From: Mycobacterium kubicae
GTDB lineage: Bacteria > Actinomycetota > Actinomycetes > Mycobacteriales > Mycobacteriaceae
Reading direction: 5' to 3'
Assembly: GCF_015689175.1 (NCBI RefSeq)
Contig: NZ_CP065047.1
Location: 2,604,001 to 2,668,000 of the forward strand
DNA length: 64,000 bases
Shown: positions 21,259 to 29,961 of the stretch, one piece after another
How the letters are laid out: every line of letters starts with the position of its first letter
Numbering within the stretch: the stretch's first letter is position 1
Translations under genes and position numbers: made by a program
Notes under the pieces: model-generated
Databases searched by the model: none
What the model was told of the DNA's origin: nothing
The model's input: only the letters and a program-made list of their open reading frames with translations

Positions 21259-24252
21259 GTGGATCTCAATTTTTCGATGGTCACCCGGCCCGTCGAGCGT
21301 CTGGTGGCCACCGCGCAGAACGGTCTGGAAGTGCTGCGCCTCGGCGGCCTGGAAACCGGCAGCGTCCCCTCGCCGTCACAGATCGTCGAGAGTGTGCCGA
21401 TGTACAAGCTCCGGCGATACTTCCCGCCGGACAAGCGGCCCGGTCAGCCTCGGGTCGGCCCGCCGGTGCTGATGGTGCACCCGATGATGATGTCGGCGGA
21501 CATGTGGGACGTGACCCGCGAGGACGGCGCGGTGGGCATTCTGCACGCCAGCGGCCTTGACCCCTGGGTCATCGACTTCGGCTCACCGGACAAGGTCGAG
21601 GGCGGCATGCGACGCAACCTGGCCGACCACATCGTCGCGCTCGATCAAGCCATCGACACGGTCAAGGACGCCACCGGCCAGGACGTGCACCTCGTCGGTT
21701 ACTCCCAAGGCGGGATGTGGTGCTATCAGGTCGCCGCCTACCGGCGGTCGAAAAACCTTGCCAGCATCGTCACGTTCGGCTCGCCGGTGGACACGTTGGC
21801 CGCACTACCGATGGGCATTCCGGCCAACTTCGGCGCGGCCGCCGCCAACTTCATGGCGGACCACGTCTTCAACCGCTTGGACATCCCAAGCTGGTTGGCC
21901 CGCACCGGCTTTCAATTGCTGGACCCACTCAAGACCGCGAAGGCCCGCATCGACTTCGTCCGTCAGCTGCACGACCGTGAGGCTTTGCTCCCGCGCGAAC
22001 AGCAGCGCAGGTTCCTCGAGTCCGAAGGATGGATCGCCTGGTCCGGGCCGGCGGTTTCCGAACTACTCAAGCAGTTCATCGCGCACAATCGGATGATGAC
22101 CGGCGGGTTCGCCATCAACGGTCAATTGGTGACGCTCACCGACATCACCTGCCCGATACTGGCATTCGTCGGTGAGGTCGACGACATCGGTCAGCCGGCG
22201 TCGGTGCGCGGGATCCGGCGCGCGGCACCCAACACCGAAGTCTACGAATGCGACATCCGCACAGGGCATTTCGGCCTGGTCGTCGGAACCAAAGCAGCCG
22301 TGCAGAGCTGGCCGACCGTCGCGGAGTGGGTGCGGTGGATTTCCAGCGATGGCGACAAGCCGCCGAGCATCAGCGTGATGGTCGAGCAGCCGGCTGAACA
22401 CACCGACAGCGGTGTGCTGTTCAGTTCCCGGATCGCGCATGGCCTGGGTGAGGTGTCCGAGGCGGCGCTGTCGGTGGCGCGCGGAGCCGCCGACGCGGTG
22501 GTCGCCGCTAACAAGTCCATGCGGACGCTGGCCGTGGAAACCGCTCGCACCTTGCCGCGCCTGGCACGTCTCGGCCAGCTCAACGACCACACCCGGATCT
22601 CGCTGGGCCGCATCATCGAAGAGCAGGCACACGATGCGCCGCGCGGTGAGTTCCTGTTGTTCGACGGCCGCGTCCACACCTACGAGGCCGTCAACCGCCG
22701 CATCAACAATGTCGTGCGCGGCCTGATCGAAGTCGGGGTACGCCAGGGTGACCGGGTGGGCGTACTGATGGAGACCCGGCCCAGCGCCCTGGTCGCCATC
22801 GCCGCGTTGTCCCGCCTGGGCGCGATCGCCGTGCTGCTGCGCCCCGACTCCGACTTGGCTGCCGCGGTCCGGCTTGGGGGCGTCAGTGAAATCATGACCG
22901 ACCCCACCCATCTCGACGCGGCTCGCGAACTACCTGGCCAGATTCTCGTGCTCGGCGGCGGGGAGACGCGTGATCTACACCTGCCGGCCGATGCCGTGGA
23001 CAAGGGCCAAGTCATCGACATGGAGCAGATCGACCCGGACGCGGTCGAGCTGCCCGCCTGGTACCGGCCCAACCCGGGACTGGCCCGCGACCTGGCGTTC
23101 ATCGCGTTCAGCGCGGTCGGCGGTGAGCTGGTGGCCAAGCAGATCACCAACTACCGCTGGGCGGTGTCGGCGTTCGGCACCGCATCGACCGCGGCGCTGG
23201 ACCGCAGAGACACCGTCTACTGCCTGACGCCGCTGCATCACGAATCGGCGCTGCTGGTCAGCTTGGGCGGCGCCGTAGTCGGCGGCACTCGCATCGCGCT
23301 GACCCGCGGCATGCGCCCGGACCGCTTCATCGCCGAAGTACGCCAGTACGGGGTCACCGTCGTGTCCTACACCTGGGCGATGCTGCGCGATGTCGTCGAT
23401 CATCCGGAGTTCTCCTTGCACGGCAATCACCCCATTCGGTTGTTCATCGGCTCGGGTATGCCGACCGGTCTGTGGCAGCGGGTCTGCAGCCAATTCGCGC
23501 CCGCGCATGTCGTCGAGTTCTTCGCCACCACCGATGGTCAAGCGGTGCTGGCCAACGTCTCCGGCGCCAAGGCCGGCAGTAAGGGCCGCCCGCTGCCCGG
23601 GGTCGGGCGAGTCGAACTCGCGGCGTACGACGCCGAAAACGACCTGATCCTGGAAGACGATCGCGGTTTCGTGCAAGTGGCCGACGTCAACCAGATCGGC
23701 GTGCTGCTGGCCCAATCCCGGGGGCCGATCGACCCGACCGCCTCGGTCAAGCGCGGTGTCTTCGCGCCGGCCGACACCTGGATCTCCACCGAGTACCTGT
23801 TCCGCCGGGACGAAGACGGCGATTACTGGCTTGCGGCTCGGCGAGGTTCGGTGATCCGCACCGCCCGAGGCCTCGTTTTCCCGGAATTGGTCACCGACGC
23901 ACTAGGTTTCATCGACGCGGTGGAACTGGCCGTGACCTACGACGTCTCGGTGGGGGAACAGACGTTCGCCGTCTCGGCCGTCACGCTGTGCCCGGGCGCG
24001 ACGATCACCGCGGCCGATTTGACCGAAGCCGCGGCCCGCATGCCGGTGGGCCTGGGGCCCGACATCGTGCACGTGGTTTCCGACATGACGCTGAGCGCGA
24101 CGTACCGCCCCACGGCCAGCCCACTGCGGGCGGCTGGGATCCCCAAGGGGCGAAACGCCTGGTATTTCGACCCCAACACGAAGGAATTCCGGAAGCTGAC
24201 CCCCGGGGTCCGTACCGAACTGAGCGGAAAGCACGCGACCACCGATGCTTGA
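21259..24252 (+). CDS. Alpha/beta hydrolase (PhaC-like) fused to an AMP-binding acyl-CoA synthetase-like domain
   Basis: A 997-aa protein, the counterpart of Rv1683. Residues 1 to about 360 form a PhaC/lipase-like hydrolase with nucleophile motif GYSQGG, an Asp in GEVDDIGQ and a His in GHFGLVVG. Residues from about 420 onward resemble the acyl-CoA synthetase superfamily (TYEAVNRRINNVVRGLIEVG, then GDRVGVLMETRPS). The phosphate-binding loop is degenerate: FSAVGGELVAKQ stands where a canonical enzyme has TSGTTGxPKG, so adenylation activity is doubtful. The role is presumably in storage lipid or acyl metabolism. GTG 21259 is preferred because aggag sits just upstream. An ATG at 21211 in the same frame would add 16 residues. 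The gene is divergent from the ABC-F gene, with about 190 bp between them. Confidence 0.9.
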   Translation: MDLNFSMVTRPVERLVATAQNGLEVLRLGGLETGSVPSPSQIVESVPMYKLRRYFPPDKRPGQPRVGPPVLMVHPMMMSADMWDVTREDGAVGILHASGLDPWVIDFGSPDKVEGGMRRNLADHIVALDQAIDTVKDATGQDVHLVGYSQGGMWCYQVAAYRRSKNLASIVTFGSPVDTLAALPMGIPANFGAAAANFMADHVFNRLDIPSWLARTGFQLLDPLKTAKARIDFVRQLHDREALLPREQQRRFLESEGWIAWSGPAVSELLKQFIAHNRMMTGGFAINGQLVTLTDITCPILAFVGEVDDIGQPASVRGIRRAAPNTEVYECDIRTGHFGLVVGTKAAVQSWPTVAEWVRWISSDGDKPPSISVMVEQPAEHTDSGVLFSSRIAHGLGEVSEAALSVARGAADAVVAANKSMRTLAVETARTLPRLARLGQLNDHTRISLGRIIEEQAHDAPRGEFLLFDGRVHTYEAVNRRINNVVRGLIEVGVRQGDRVGVLMETRPSALVAIAALSRLGAIAVLLRPDSDLAAAVRLGGVSEIMTDPTHLDAARELPGQILVLGGGETRDLHLPADAVDKGQVIDMEQIDPDAVELPAWYRPNPGLARDLAFIAFSAVGGELVAKQITNYRWAVSAFGTASTAALDRRDTVYCLTPLHHESALLVSLGGAVVGGTRIALTRGMRPDRFIAEVRQYGVTVVSYTWAMLRDVVDHPEFSLHGNHPIRLFIGSGMPTGLWQRVCSQFAPAHVVEFFATTDGQAVLANVSGAKAGSKGRPLPGVGRVELAAYDAENDLILEDDRGFVQVADVNQIGVLLAQSRGPIDPTASVKRGVFAPADTWISTEYLFRRDEDGDYWLAARRGSVIRTARGLVFPELVTDALGFIDAVELAVTYDVSVGEQTFAVSAVTLCPGATITAADLTEAAARMPVGLGPDIVHVVSDMTLSATYRPTASPLRAAGIPKGRNAWYFDPNTKEFRKLTPGVRTELSGKHATTDA

Positions 24253-24457
24253 TGATGCACTGCTGAACATTTTGGTCTGTCCCGCCGACCGGGGTCCATT
24301 GATCTTGGTCGACGACGTGCTCTACAACCCGCGGCTGCGGCGTGCCTACCGTATCGAAGACGGCATTCCGGTGCTGTTGGTGGACGAGGCTCGCGACGTC
24401 GACGAGAAAGAACACGAGCGGCTCATGGCACGAGGTCGTCCGGCAGATCCCCAGTGA
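24245..24457 (+). CDS. Trm112/UPF0434 family small protein
   Basis: A 70-aa protein overlapping the preceding gene by 8 nt. It begins with MLDDALLNILVCPADRGPL and later has YRIEDGIPVLLVDEAR, the standard pattern of the Trm112-like/UPF0434 family. These are small partner or activator proteins of methyltransferases in other organisms; the bacterial role is poorly defined. Only one Cys (LVCP) of the zinc-knuckle type is visible. It corresponds to Rv1684 by order. Its 3' end overlaps the convergent TetR gene by 35 nt. Confidence 0.85.
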   Translation: MLDDALLNILVCPADRGPLILVDDVLYNPRLRRAYRIEDGIPVLLVDEARDVDEKEHERLMARGRPADPQ

Positions 24458-25046
24458 GGTAACGCTGCAGATTCGGCGCGATGACACGCGCGACCTGGTC
24501 GGCCGGCAGCGAGGCGAACGGCTCCAGTTGCAGGATGTAGCGGGCCATCACCACGCCGACCAGCTGGGACGCGACGAATTGAACGCGAATGATCCCGGTG
24601 CCCGGGGGATTGTCCACGCGGTTGCCGACTTCCACCGCGATCACGTCCTGAATGAACGAGCGGAACAGGTTGACCTCTGAGCCGGACAGGATCGACCGCA
24701 AGGTGGCGATGAACCCCGCGCCGATCTCAGAATCCCAGAGCGGCAACAACATCGACGGCAGCCGCAGGCCGATTTCCTCGACCGGCACTTCCCGTAATGG
24801 GCCGATGATGCTCATCGGATCGATAGGGATGTGCACGGCCGCCGCGAACAGCTTTTCCTTGGTGCCGAAGTAGTGGTGCACCAGAGCCGAATCGACACCG
24901 GCCGCCGCGGCCACCGCGCGGATCGAGGTATTTCCGATCCCGTTGCGGGCAAACAATTCTCGGGCGCTGGCCAGAATCCGGTCACGGGTATCGGAATTTC
25001 CGGCGGGTCGCCCGGGTCGCTTGCGACTGGCCTTTGTCGTTGCCAC
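24423..25046 (-). CDS. TetR-family transcriptional regulator
   Basis: A 207-aa regulator. The N-terminal helix-turn-helix covers about residues 20-65 (RILASARELFARNGIGNTS, then GVDSALVHHYFGTKEKLF). The C-terminal ligand domain is hydrophobic and helical. It is the last gene of a three-gene minus-strand operon after an ABC-2 permease and its ATPase, 1 nt apart from the permease. That arrangement fits a local repressor of an efflux pump. A near-perfect palindrome over the operon promoter at 26549-26582 is its probable operator. It corresponds to Rv1685c by order. Confidence 0.92.
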   Translation of the reverse strand: MATTKASRKRPGRPAGNSDTRDRILASARELFARNGIGNTSIRAVAAAAGVDSALVHHYFGTKEKLFAAAVHIPIDPMSIIGPLREVPVEEIGLRLPSMLLPLWDSEIGAGFIATLRSILSGSEVNLFRSFIQDVIAVEVGNRVDNPPGTGIIRVQFVASQLVGVVMARYILQLEPFASLPADQVARVIAPNLQRYLTGDLPDDLVP

Positions 25047-25047
25047 G

Positions 25048-25866
25048 TTATGGCGTCCGTCGGTGCAGCGTTGCGGCAGCCAGACACAGCGCAGCGATGG
25101 CGAAAGCCAACACGACGACGATGTCGCGCACCGCGACGTCGGTCAACTCTGCATGCGCGCCGACTTGCTGCAGGGCTTCCAGCGCGTAACTGGCCGGCAT
25201 GACGTTGCTGATCCACTCCAGCCAGTCCGGCATGGTGGCGCGGGGCACGATGACCCCGGCCAGCAGCAGCTGCGGCACGATCACCACCGGCATGAACTGA
25301 ACCGCCTGGAACTCGCTGCGGGCGAACGCGCTGCACAGCAAGCCCAGGCCGACGCCGAGGACCGCGTTGATGATGGCGATGATGAACACCCACAGAGGAT
25401 TTCCGGAGGTGTCGAGTCCCAGGAACCAGAAGGACACCACACATGCCAGCGTGGCCTGCGCCGCGGCCGCGACCGAGAAGGCGGTTCCGTAGGCCGCCAG
25501 CAGGTCCAGCCGGCGCAGCGGCGTGGTCAGGATGCGCTCCAGCGTTCCGGAGGCACGTTCGCGCTGCATGGTTATCGATGTAATCAGAAACATCAGCAGT
25601 AGCGGGAACAGGCCCAGCAGAATCAAGCAGGCGCCGTTGAACGGCGTCGGTGCGCCCGGGCGGTGCGGTGCGTTTTCGAACATGAAGTACATCAGCGTGA
25701 TGATCGCGCTCGGCACCACCAGGATCATCGCGACGCTGCGGTGATCGGCGGCCAACTGACGCAAGATGCGCGCCGTGGTCGAGGTGTACCCGTGCAGGCT
25801 CAGCCTGCTTGGCGCACGGTGCTGCGTTTGATGATGGACAGGAACGCGTCCTCCAGTGAGCTGCAT
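25048..25866 (-). CDS. ABC-2 type transporter permease
   Basis: Membrane permease of up to 272 aa with about six hydrophobic segments, for example AMILVVPSAIITLMYFMF, then ILLGLFPLLLMFLITSI, and a segment with GVIVPRATMP between later helices. This is the ABC-2 topology used for drug or lipid export. The segment EFQAVQFMPVVIVPQLLLAG is conserved in daunorubicin-type permeases. The only ATG in frame is at 25866, which overlaps the ATPase gene by 67 nt. A TTG near 25763 would give about 238 aa, closer to the M. tuberculosis length I recall, so the start is uncertain. Confidence 0.9.
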   Translation of the reverse strand: MQLTGGRVPVHHQTQHRAPSRLSLHGYTSTTARILRQLAADHRSVAMILVVPSAIITLMYFMFENAPHRPGAPTPFNGACLILLGLFPLLLMFLITSITMQRERASGTLERILTTPLRRLDLLAAYGTAFSVAAAAQATLACVVSFWFLGLDTSGNPLWVFIIAIINAVLGVGLGLLCSAFARSEFQAVQFMPVVIVPQLLLAGVIVPRATMPDWLEWISNVMPASYALEALQQVGAHAELTDVAVRDIVVVLAFAIAALCLAAATLHRRTP

Positions 25867-26573
25867 CCCGTTTCCTCTCGTAGTTGGGCCGGTGTGGTGT
25901 GGGCGATCAGGTGGCCGTCCCGCATGAGCAGCAAGTCGCGGCAGTGATCGGCCTCGTCCATCACGTGGCTGGAGACCAGCAGCGTGGTGCCGCCCTGCGC
26001 GAGTTCGGCGAATTGCTCCCAGAGGTCGGCGCGCAGTACCGGGTCGAGGCCGACGGTGGGTTCGTCGAGCACGAGCAGGGCCGGTTGACAGACCAGCGCG
26101 CAGGCCAGGGAAACCCTGGTGCGCTGACCTCCGGAGAGGTTGCCGCAGTAAGCGTCTCGATGGTCGGCCAGGCCGACCCGGTCGATGGCGTGATCGGCGG
26201 CGTGGGCGTCGAAGCCGTACAGCGCGGCGAAGTAGCGGACGTTGTCCACCACGCGCAGGTCGTGATAGATCGCCGCGTCCTGGGGTAGGTAGCCCACCCG
26301 CCGGCGCAGCGGAGCCGACCCGGCCGGGTGGCCGAGCACCGTGACGCTGCCCTTTGACGGTCCGGTCACCAGTTGGGTTCCCACGATGCAGCGCATCAGG
26401 GTGCTCTTCCCGCAGCCCGACGGGCCGAGCAGGCCGGTGATGGACCCCGCGCCGATGTCCACCGAGAAGTCGTGCAACGCGGTGTGTTTGCCGCGGACCA
26501 CCCGTAGGTGCTTGATGCTGACGGCCGGCTCAGGCGAGCGACGAGGTAATTCATCGTGTGATGAAGTCATCAT
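25800..26573 (-). CDS. ABC transporter ATP-binding protein, drug-efflux type
   Basis: A 257-aa ATPase partner of the adjacent ABC-2 permease. It has Walker A GPSGCGKST, Q-loop YLPQDAAIYHDL, signature LSGGQRTRVSLA, Walker B LLVLDEPTVGLDP and H-loop VSSHVMDEADHC. The start at 26573 (MMTSS) is supported by a promoter whose predicted transcription start falls on the ATG, so the mRNA is probably leaderless. The frame stays open upstream to 27149, but that part has no domain and would run through the promoter. It is the first gene of the ATPase-permease-TetR operon. By order it matches Rv1687c. Confidence 0.92.
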   Translation of the reverse strand: MMTSSHDELPRRSPEPAVSIKHLRVVRGKHTALHDFSVDIGAGSITGLLGPSGCGKSTLMRCIVGTQLVTGPSKGSVTVLGHPAGSAPLRRRVGYLPQDAAIYHDLRVVDNVRYFAALYGFDAHAADHAIDRVGLADHRDAYCGNLSGGQRTRVSLACALVCQPALLVLDEPTVGLDPVLRADLWEQFAELAQGGTTLLVSSHVMDEADHCRDLLLMRDGHLIAHTTPAQLREETGCSSLEDAFLSIIKRSTVRQAG

Positions 26574-26608
26574 GCGATGAATATGCTCCGTGTGGTCACC
26601 CTTGTCAA
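26549..26608 (-). promoter_or_regulatory. SigA-type promoter with overlapping TetR operator palindrome, leaderless start
   Basis: On the minus strand TTGACA (26608-26603), a 17-bp spacer and CATATT (26585-26580) form a strong promoter. A start point about 7 nt downstream of the -10 box falls at the ATG of the ATPase gene (26573). Over the -10 box and the first codons lies an inverted repeat: attcatcgtgtgatga (26549-26564) and tcatcatgcgatgaat (26567-26582). The arms match at 14 of 16 positions around a 2-bp centre. This is the expected layout for repression by the TetR protein encoded at the end of the same operon. Confidence 0.75.
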
Positions 26609-26619
26609 GACCCTGCTGA

Positions 26620-26644
26620 CGGCGCGGATGTGCAATCCGCGCCG
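26620..26644. other. 10-bp perfect stem-loop in the 420-bp gap upstream of the ABC promoter
   Basis: cggcgcggat and atccgcgccg form a perfect 10-bp stem with a 5-nt loop. It has no U-tract on either strand. It could be a terminator-like structure or a protein site. Apart from this and a 23-codon ATG frame at 26732-26803, I recognise nothing in 26609-27028. Confidence 0.5.
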
Positions 26645-27028
26645 ACCACGCCGCAAAGGTGTGGGCGGTGATGCGATCGGTTACCGCTCGCCGGCGGAGC
26701 AGCAGGCGGACATAAATAGGGAGTTTTCCCCATGAGTTGGGCAGGCCTGTTGGGGCACGCTGGCCAACAGTTGCCGGAGCAGCCCGCCTCGGCAACGGCG
26801 TAGCCGCACGACCCCCCAAGCGCCGAACATGGCGGCTTGTCAACCGAATCTGGCGGGTCGGGCCGCCGTCCGCCAGTGCAAAAGCTGCGGGCGTAACCCG
26901 GCGGCGTTGCGGTGGGACGATTTTGCCGGCCATGTTCAACGGCCGAATCGGTCGCGAAGCCGACGCAAGGATTCCGCAATCGGTCCGCGCTAAACGGACG
27001 GCTCCGCTGCCGCGGGGAAGGAACGGCC

Positions 27029-29252
27029 ATGAACGATGTGCTGACAGACCACGGCGATCCCGAAAAACGTATCGCCGATCTCGACCACCAGCGTGCCGAT
27101 CGAAACCGGGCTGCAGGTCTGCTGCCGTCTGGTCCGCAGGACGCGGCACCCTCGCGCCGTTTCCTGATATCCGCCGCCCCGCCCAGCTCCAGGCAGATGA
27201 TGAAGTACACCAACCTGATGATGCTCGGGGCCATGGCGTCGCTCGGCGTGATCTACCTGCTGCTCTTTTGGGTCGGTGCCGTGCTGGACGCCGAAAGTGT
27301 CATGCAGGTCGGCGGCTTCGTGGTGTTCATCGCGTTCCTCTTGCTTGCCATGCCGGCTTTCGGGCTGTTCCAGCGGCGGATGAATCGCAAGAAGACGGTC
27401 GTCGTCGACATCGTCAGCGGAGGTGTGACCATCAGCGCGAGCCCCGGCGATAATTTTCCGTTCGGGGAGGCGCAGTTGGGCAAATGGACTATTGCGGGTT
27501 ATGGCGAAACGGCGAAAGGCACGGCGCTGCACCTGCGAAGCGGCCCGCACCGGTTTGTCATCGGTGGACAAGATCATCGTGTCGCCACCGGAACCCCGCT
27601 GGACGCACCGCCGGTCGACAGCGTGGACGCGACAATGTGGGCCCCGGAGTTCGATGACCTGCTCACCGCTATCGGTCGCCGGTCGGCACTCGACGCACGC
27701 GGGCCCGCAGCTGGAGAACCGACCCGCTGCCTGCTGGTCCCGAACGTCGCGAGAAAGTTCTCCTCCTCGGTTTTCGGGTCGTTCAAGAACACCGCGACCG
27801 CGCTGCGGCTCAACACCAACCCGCCACAACCGACCGTGGCCATCGACGTTGGTGACGACGCGATCTCGGTGGTCGACCTGGCGAGCAACGCCCGCATCGC
27901 CTCGGCTTCGCCACCGCACGTCATCGCGTCACCGGCGGCAAGTACCCGCTCGGCTCCCTACGCAGGTGCGATGACGATGGCGGTTTTGATTGTGCGCGTT
28001 GCTAGTTCGCATCCACTGACCATCGGGTGTCCTGATTTCGCCGGTCCGCCACAGGCCGGGGTGCAGCGGCAAGGCAAAGCTCACCTACCGGTTTGCGTGG
28101 CGCGGCCAGGTGCCTTCGGCCGATCAACCGGCGTTCATCGTCTCGGACGCCGATTGGCTGACGCTCGTCGAGAAATTCGGCCTGGTGGCCCAGTTGGAAG
28201 ACAGGGCCGGGGCCGACGGCAACGTCGCGGCCACCCCGGGTGGTGCGCCACTGGCCCGGCCCAAACGCAAGCTCTGGATCTATGGCGTCATCGTCGCCGC
28301 GGTCATGTTCGTCGTGGTTCCCGCAATGATGATGAGCGTTAGCAGCATCTGGGGCAGCCAGCAACGCAAAGACCAGCAGCTGAAGGCGGACCGGGAACGG
28401 CCGTTCGCGCTGCCGTTCACCGACCTGCGTGTTCCGCATGGCGTGGCGGTGGATGCCGCAGGCAACGTCTACGTCACCGACGGGCGCACCAATCGGGTGC
28501 TCAAGCTGATGGCCGGGTCGAACACGCAAATCGTGCTGCCGTTTACCGGACTCGACCTCTCCGCGGGCGTCGTCGACAACTCCACCGGCGGTATCGCGGT
28601 GGATGGCGATGGCAACGTGTACGTCACCGACAGCGGCCACAATCGGGTGCTCGAGCTGGCGGTCGGGTCGAGCTCCCAAACTGTGCTGCCGTTCCGGGGT
28701 CTGGACTTTCCGGAGGGATTAGCGGTGGACGCCGCCGGCACTGTCTACGTCGCGGACCGTAATGACTATCGGGTGGTGAAGCTTGCGGCGGGGTCGAAAA
28801 CTCAAACCGAGCTGCCGTCGTTGGGCCGATGGGTCAGTCCGAACGATCTAGCGGTCGATGCCATGGGCACCCTCTACGCCAGCGTCAACACCAGCTGCAG
28901 AAAGAGCAACTGCAGTTACCTGGTGAGGCTGGCGCCCGGGGCGGGCGGCTGGACCACATTGCCGTCCGCCGGCACGGAGCAGTACGTGGCCGTGGGCCCC
29001 GCCGGCGACCTCTACGTGATCACGTCCGGCGACAAAGGAGGCGTCATGAGGTGGGCCCCGGGATCGGACACCTGGACGGAGTTGCCCGGGGGATTCCCCT
29101 TCGTCGACCCCCAGGGTTTAGCCGTGGACACCCGCGGAAACCTGTACGTCACAGATCACACCGGTTCGCGGCAGCCCGAAACTCTATTCGATAAATGGGA
29201 ACTCGCGTCCGACGACTCTGAGGGTTTCGTGCTCAAGCTACCGGCGCGCTGA
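27029..29252 (+). pseudogene. Membrane protein with PknD-like NHL beta-propeller, interrupted by a frameshift
   Basis: Probably one gene of about 740 codons, broken in the 28020-28075 interval. The first part (ATG 27029 with ggggaagga upstream; frame to 28342) has a charged N-terminus, two membrane helices (SLGVIYLLLFWVGAVL and GGFVVFIAFLLLAMPAF) and a long soluble region ending near PLTIGCPDF. The second part is in another frame (in-frame stop at 28017-28019; first ATG at 28110) and continues with YRFAWRGQ and DWLTLVEKFG. It then has one membrane helix (LWIYGVIVAAVMFVVVPAMM) and five or six NHL repeats (GVAVDAAGNVYVTD, LAVDAAGTVYVADR), like the sensor domain of the kinase PknD. No kinase domain is present. 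I recall no such gene between the ABC operon and mpg in M. tuberculosis. Two separate genes are possible, but the switch in mid-domain argues for a lesion or sequencing error. Confidence 0.7.
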
Positions 29253-29338
29253 TCGCCCACGGCGCCGCGAGCAGGCCCACCTTTGCCGCGGGAGCAACCG
29301 GGAAATTGCGCTGCTCGCGTCCCCGGTAGGTTCGGTGG

Positions 29339-29950
29339 GTGCCTGCAGACGAGCTGTTGGTCGACCCGGTCGCGGCCGCGCATCGACTGCTCGGCGCGAC
29401 CCTCGTCAGCCGGGGCGTGCGCGCCCTCGTCGTCGAGGTGGAGGCATACGGCGGTGTTCCCGACGGGCCGTGGCCCGATGCCGCGGCGCATTCCTACCGC
29501 GGCCGCAGCGGCCGTAACGCCGTCATGTTCGGACCGCCCGGGCGGCTGTACACCTACCGCAGCCACGGAATCCATGTGTGCGCCAACGTCGCCTGCGGAC
29601 CCGACGGGACGGCCGCTGCGGTGTTGCTGCGGGCCTGCGCGATCGAGGACGGCATAGAGGTGGCACGGCGAAGGCGCGGGGAACTGGTTCGCACGGCCGC
29701 ATTGGCCCGCGGGCCGGGAAATCTGTGCTCTGCACTGGGAATCACCATGGACGACAACGGCATCGACGTGTTCGACCCGGCCGCCGCGGTGACCCTGCAA
29801 CTGCGCGAACCGCTCACCGCCACCGCAGGCCCGCGCGTTGGCGTCTCCCAAGCCGCCGACCGGCCGTGGCGATTGTGGCTGGCGGGCCGACCCGAGGTGT
29901 CGGCCTACCGGCGCAGCCCGCGAGCGCCCGCACCCGGTGCCAGCGACTAA
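29339..29950 (+). CDS. mpg: 3-methyladenine DNA glycosylase (AAG/MPG family)
   Basis: A 203-aa protein with GTG start, the same length I recall for the M. tuberculosis enzyme. It removes alkylated purines in base excision repair. The catalytic Glu lies in VVEVEAYGG. The motifs [25 protein letters not shown] and [13 protein letters not shown] are all characteristic of the family. It sits 12 bp before tyrS. Confidence 0.95.
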   Translation: MPADELLVDPVAAAHRLLGATLVSRGVRALVVEVEAYGGVPDGPWPDAAAHSYRGRSGRNAVMFGPPGRLYTYRSHGIHVCANVACGPDGTAAAVLLRACAIEDGIEVARRRRGELVRTAALARGPGNLCSALGITMDDNGIDVFDPAAAVTLQLREPLTATAGPRVGVSQAADRPWRLWLAGRPEVSAYRRSPRAPAPGASD

Positions 29951-29961
29951 AGTCGTGCGCG

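Noticed and set aside
26732..26803. 23-codon ATG frame (MSWAGLLGHAGQ...) in the gap before the NHL gene
   Set aside because: There is no Shine-Dalgarno of quality, no partner gene and no recognisable motif. It cannot be told from chance.
26574..27149. N-terminal extension of the ABC ATPase to 27149
   Set aside because: It would read through the promoter and palindrome and has no domain; the promoter supports a start at 26573.
29578..29961. Long upstream extension of the tyrS frame through mpg
   Set aside because: The extension is Arg-rich shadow of mpg; the TyrS family start is the ATG at 29962.
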